In this document: in pieces, positions 12,732 through 13,855 of the stretch
Numbering within the stretch: the first letter of the stretch is position 1
How the letters are laid out: the number at the start of each line of letters is the position of its first letter
From: Lawsonibacter sp.
GTDB taxonomy: Bacteria > Bacillota > Clostridia > Oscillospirales > Oscillospiraceae
DNA length: 13,855 bases
Assembly (NCBI GenBank): GCA_022798855.1
Contig: JAAWNI010000034.1
Location: 1-13,855 of the forward strand
Reading direction: 5' to 3'
Translations under genes and position numbers: made by a program
Notes under the pieces: generated by a model
Seen by the model: only the letters and a program-made list of their open reading frames with translations
What the model was told of the DNA's origin: nothing
Databases searched by the model: none

Positions 12732-13022
12732 TTACTTACTGGCCAGCGCCCGTTCCAGCCAGACCGAAGCCACGTCCATCGCGGCGTAAAGGCTGTCCTT
12801 CTCGCTCTTTTTCACCACCCGGTCCCGGCTCTTCAGGTCGGGGTCGGTGAGCTGGAGCTGGACGGACACCTTGTCCGCCACGGCGATCCCGCCCTGGTCC
12901 TTAGAGGACAGGATCTGTAACATAATAATGTACTTTTCAGCCATTGTTCCATAATAAATCAGGTTGTCTTTCCGGCGCAGGGGGTGGCCCTTATAGGAAA
13001 GAGGCAGATTCTCGTTTGCCAT
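12732..13022 (-). CDS. Small hypothetical protein, 96 residues
   Basis: I cannot assign a function. The protein is soluble, with no signal peptide, membrane span or cysteine. It starts MANENLPLSYKGHPLRR and continues with a likely beta-strand core (NLIYYGTMAEKYIIMLQIL, then IAVADKVSVQLQLTD). It ends in an amphipathic helix rich in Lys, Glu and Ala (SEKDSLYAAMDVASVWLERAL). The start is secure: GAGGAG lies 8 bases before ATG, and a consensus promoter is 55-85 bases upstream. Three TGTWAC half-sites overlap that promoter. The same kind of site precedes the cell-wall hydrolase downstream, so a role connected to the envelope is possible by association only. The stop is 104 bases before the hydrolase start. 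Between rpoB and a wall hydrolase it is probably a lineage-conserved gene. Confidence 0.8.
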   Translation of the reverse strand: MANENLPLSYKGHPLRRKDNLIYYGTMAEKYIIMLQILSSKDQGGIAVADKVSVQLQLTDPDLKSRDRVVKKSEKDSLYAAMDVASVWLERALASK

Positions 13023-13068
13023 AGTTTTGTCTCCTCTTCATATGATGTATTTTAGTCGCTTCCGAACT

Positions 13069-13096
13069 TGTAACCGAATTGTAACATATTTGTTAC
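13069..13096. promoter_or_regulatory. Three phased TGTWAC half-sites over the small gene's promoter
   Basis: TGTAAC (13069-13074), TGTAAC (13080-13085) and TGTTAC (13091-13096) are separated by exactly five bases, an 11-bp period typical of OmpR/PhoB-type regulators and an exact WalR-box match. The array covers the -10 and most of the spacer of the minus-strand promoter, so binding would most simply repress. Part of one half-site doubles as an extended -10. Confidence 0.6.
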
Positions 13097-13106
13097 CACT
13101 TGTCAA
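13078..13106 (-). promoter_or_regulatory. Sigma-A-type promoter of the small hypothetical gene
   Basis: On the minus strand TTGACA (13106-13101) is followed after 17 bases by TACAAT (13083-13078), with TGT directly before the -10. The start point should be near 13071, giving a leader of about 50 bases. Confidence 0.8.
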
Positions 13107-13226
13107 ATCTTTTCTTCTGAAATTTTTGGATTTTTTTGCCCGGCGCTTTTTCCCCCTCGGCGGAGGGCGTCCATCCCCATTTTCGAGAGGACTTCAAAGG
13201 GTGCGCGCCGCCGGAAATAAAAAAAA

Positions 13227-13253
13227 TGGAATAGACCTTGACAGTCCATTCCA
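13227..13253. repeat. Inverted repeat centred on the rpoB -35 box
   Basis: TGGAATAGAC (13227-13236) and GTCCATTCCA (13244-13253) are inverted copies with one mismatch. The seven bases between them, CTTGACA, contain the whole -35 hexamer. A dimeric regulator bound here would mask the -35. Confidence 0.5.
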
Positions 13254-13266
13254 ATTATGGTAGAAT
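13238..13266 (+). promoter_or_regulatory. rpoB promoter
   Basis: TTGACA (13238-13243), 17 bases, then TAGAAT (13261-13266), preceded by TGG, which supplies an extended -10. Expected start is about 13273. rpoB thus has its own strong promoter and need not depend on rplJ-rplL transcription. Confidence 0.88.
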
Positions 13267-13272
13267 AAAATG

Positions 13273-13480
13273 CATTTGTATCCTCATATCGAAGAGGACA
13301 CCTTCCCTTATACCACGCTGTCAGTTTACCACACCTCCGCCGGAATAGCAAGGGCAGCCGCCGGAAAAGTTCCCACGTGTCCGGGCGTGCCATCCCGCTC
13401 CTCCCCCGCGAAATTGTGCATATCGACGGCATTTATCCCAATCCCCCCTGGTTTCCGGCTAAAAAACAGGGAAGCCAACC
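13273..13480 (+). promoter_or_regulatory. 5' leader of rpoB, about 208 bases, no gene seen
   Basis: No supported open frame lies here. Weak local pairs can be drawn: CCTC/GAGG near 13282-13297 and CACG/CGTG near 13375-13390. CCCTG (13446-13450) with CAGGG (13467-13471) would tie up the AGGGAAG ribosome site. The nonamer CCGCCGGAA occurs at 13337 and 13358 in the leader and at 13208 before the promoter. No ribosomal-protein leader motif is recognised. Confidence 0.35.
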
Positions 13481-13855
13481 GTGAATTCTGAAGAAAGCGA
13501 GTTGATTTTTAGCATGGTCAGAGAAAGCATGAATGAACTCCGGGAAAGGGTTGAAAAACGAGCGCCCCAAATCATGTACGGCAAGACCCCCCGCCGGAGC
13601 TTCGCTCGCTACCAGGAGCTCCTGGAGATGCCCAACCTGCTGGAGGTGCAGAAGACCTCCTACCAGTGGTTTTTAGATGTGGGGCTGAAAGAGGTCTTCC
13701 AGGACGTGGGCTCCATCGTGGACTACGGCGGCAACCTGGAGCTGTCCTTTGTGGACTTCTCCATGGACGAGAAGCCCAAGTACGACGTGGAGGAGTGCAA
13801 GGCCCGGGACGCCACCTACGCCGCCCCCATCAAGGTGAAGGTCCAGCTGCGCAAC
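13481..13855 (+). CDS. rpoB: DNA-directed RNA polymerase beta subunit, N-terminal part (3' truncated by window)
   Basis: The frame runs off the right edge after 125 codons. It carries the start of the RNAP beta subunit, the catalytic core partner of beta'. Recognisable segments are YGKTPRRSFARYQELLEMPN, LLEVQKTSYQWFLDVGLKEVF, then LELSFVDFSM and APIKVKVQLRN, which match the N-terminal protrusion/lobe region of Firmicute RpoB. An in-frame TAA at 13460-13462 bounds the start. GTG at 13481, six bases after AGGGAAG, is preferred; ATGs at 13514 and 13529 are alternatives and would shorten an unusually long, poorly conserved N-terminus. The rplJ-rplL genes that often precede rpoB are absent. rpoC would be expected beyond the window. 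Confidence 0.95.
   Translation, partial: MNSEESELIFSMVRESMNELRERVEKRAPQIMYGKTPRRSFARYQELLEMPNLLEVQKTSYQWFLDVGLKEVFQDVGSIVDYGGNLELSFVDFSMDEKPKYDVEECKARDATYAAPIKVKVQLRN

Noticed and set aside
13103..13432. 109-codon minus-strand frame before rpoB
   Set aside because: It runs through the rpoB promoter and leader, has no recognised motif and no good ribosome site. The small gene's promoter overlaps its 3' end.

Overview
The window looks like a chromosomal segment from a GC-rich, anaerobic Gram-positive Firmicute, most likely a gut member of the Oscillospiraceae/Clostridia. This is inferred from purine-rich Shine-Dalgarno sites, sigma-A-type promoters, a sortase-anchored Cna_B/fibro-slime surface protein, an Rrf2 regulator paired with cysK, an SH3-NlpC/P60 hydrolase and Firmicute-like EF-Tu and RpoB. 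It is bracketed by two housekeeping genes on the + strand: the 3' end of tuf at the left edge and the 5' end of rpoB at the right. The genes between them are not the usual ribosomal/RNAP neighbours.

Layout: (1) tuf 3' end with a strong terminator. (2) An ogt-type DNA alkyltransferase (+). (3) A minus-strand two-gene unit: a response regulator-diguanylate cyclase with intact GGEEF and I-site, then a YcgR-like PilZ protein, i.e. a c-di-GMP writer and reader. Its leader carries mutually exclusive stems. (4) cysK-rrf2 (+), with a clear promoter and an inverted repeat over the expected transcription start. (5) A 1772-residue sortase-anchored adhesin (+) with its own strong promoter and a structured 180-nt leader. 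It contains twin Cys/His modules around 15-residue repeats, a fibro-slime region, two Cna_B/SpaA-like domains, an FctA-like isopeptide domain, a (DP)n stalk and a TPTTG sorting signal. (6) A MATE-family efflux protein (+). (7) A secreted SH3-SH3-NlpC/P60 peptidoglycan hydrolase (-). (8) A small conserved-looking hypothetical protein (-). (9) rpoB (+), with a 17-bp-spaced promoter and a roughly 210-nt leader.

The most interesting regulatory signal is a set of TGTWAC direct repeats with 11-bp phasing. They lie upstream of the NlpC/P60 gene and over the promoter of the small hypothetical gene. They match the WalR (YycF) box known from Firmicutes and suggest that both genes share a cell-wall stress regulator. 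Other points of interest are a near-perfect inverted repeat centred on the rpoB -35 box, alternative RNA folds before the diguanylate cyclase gene, an AT-rich island inside the otherwise GC-rich adhesin gene, and an imperfect 53-bp intergenic palindrome that may be an interspersed repeat. No tRNA, rRNA, CRISPR array or intact transposase was seen.
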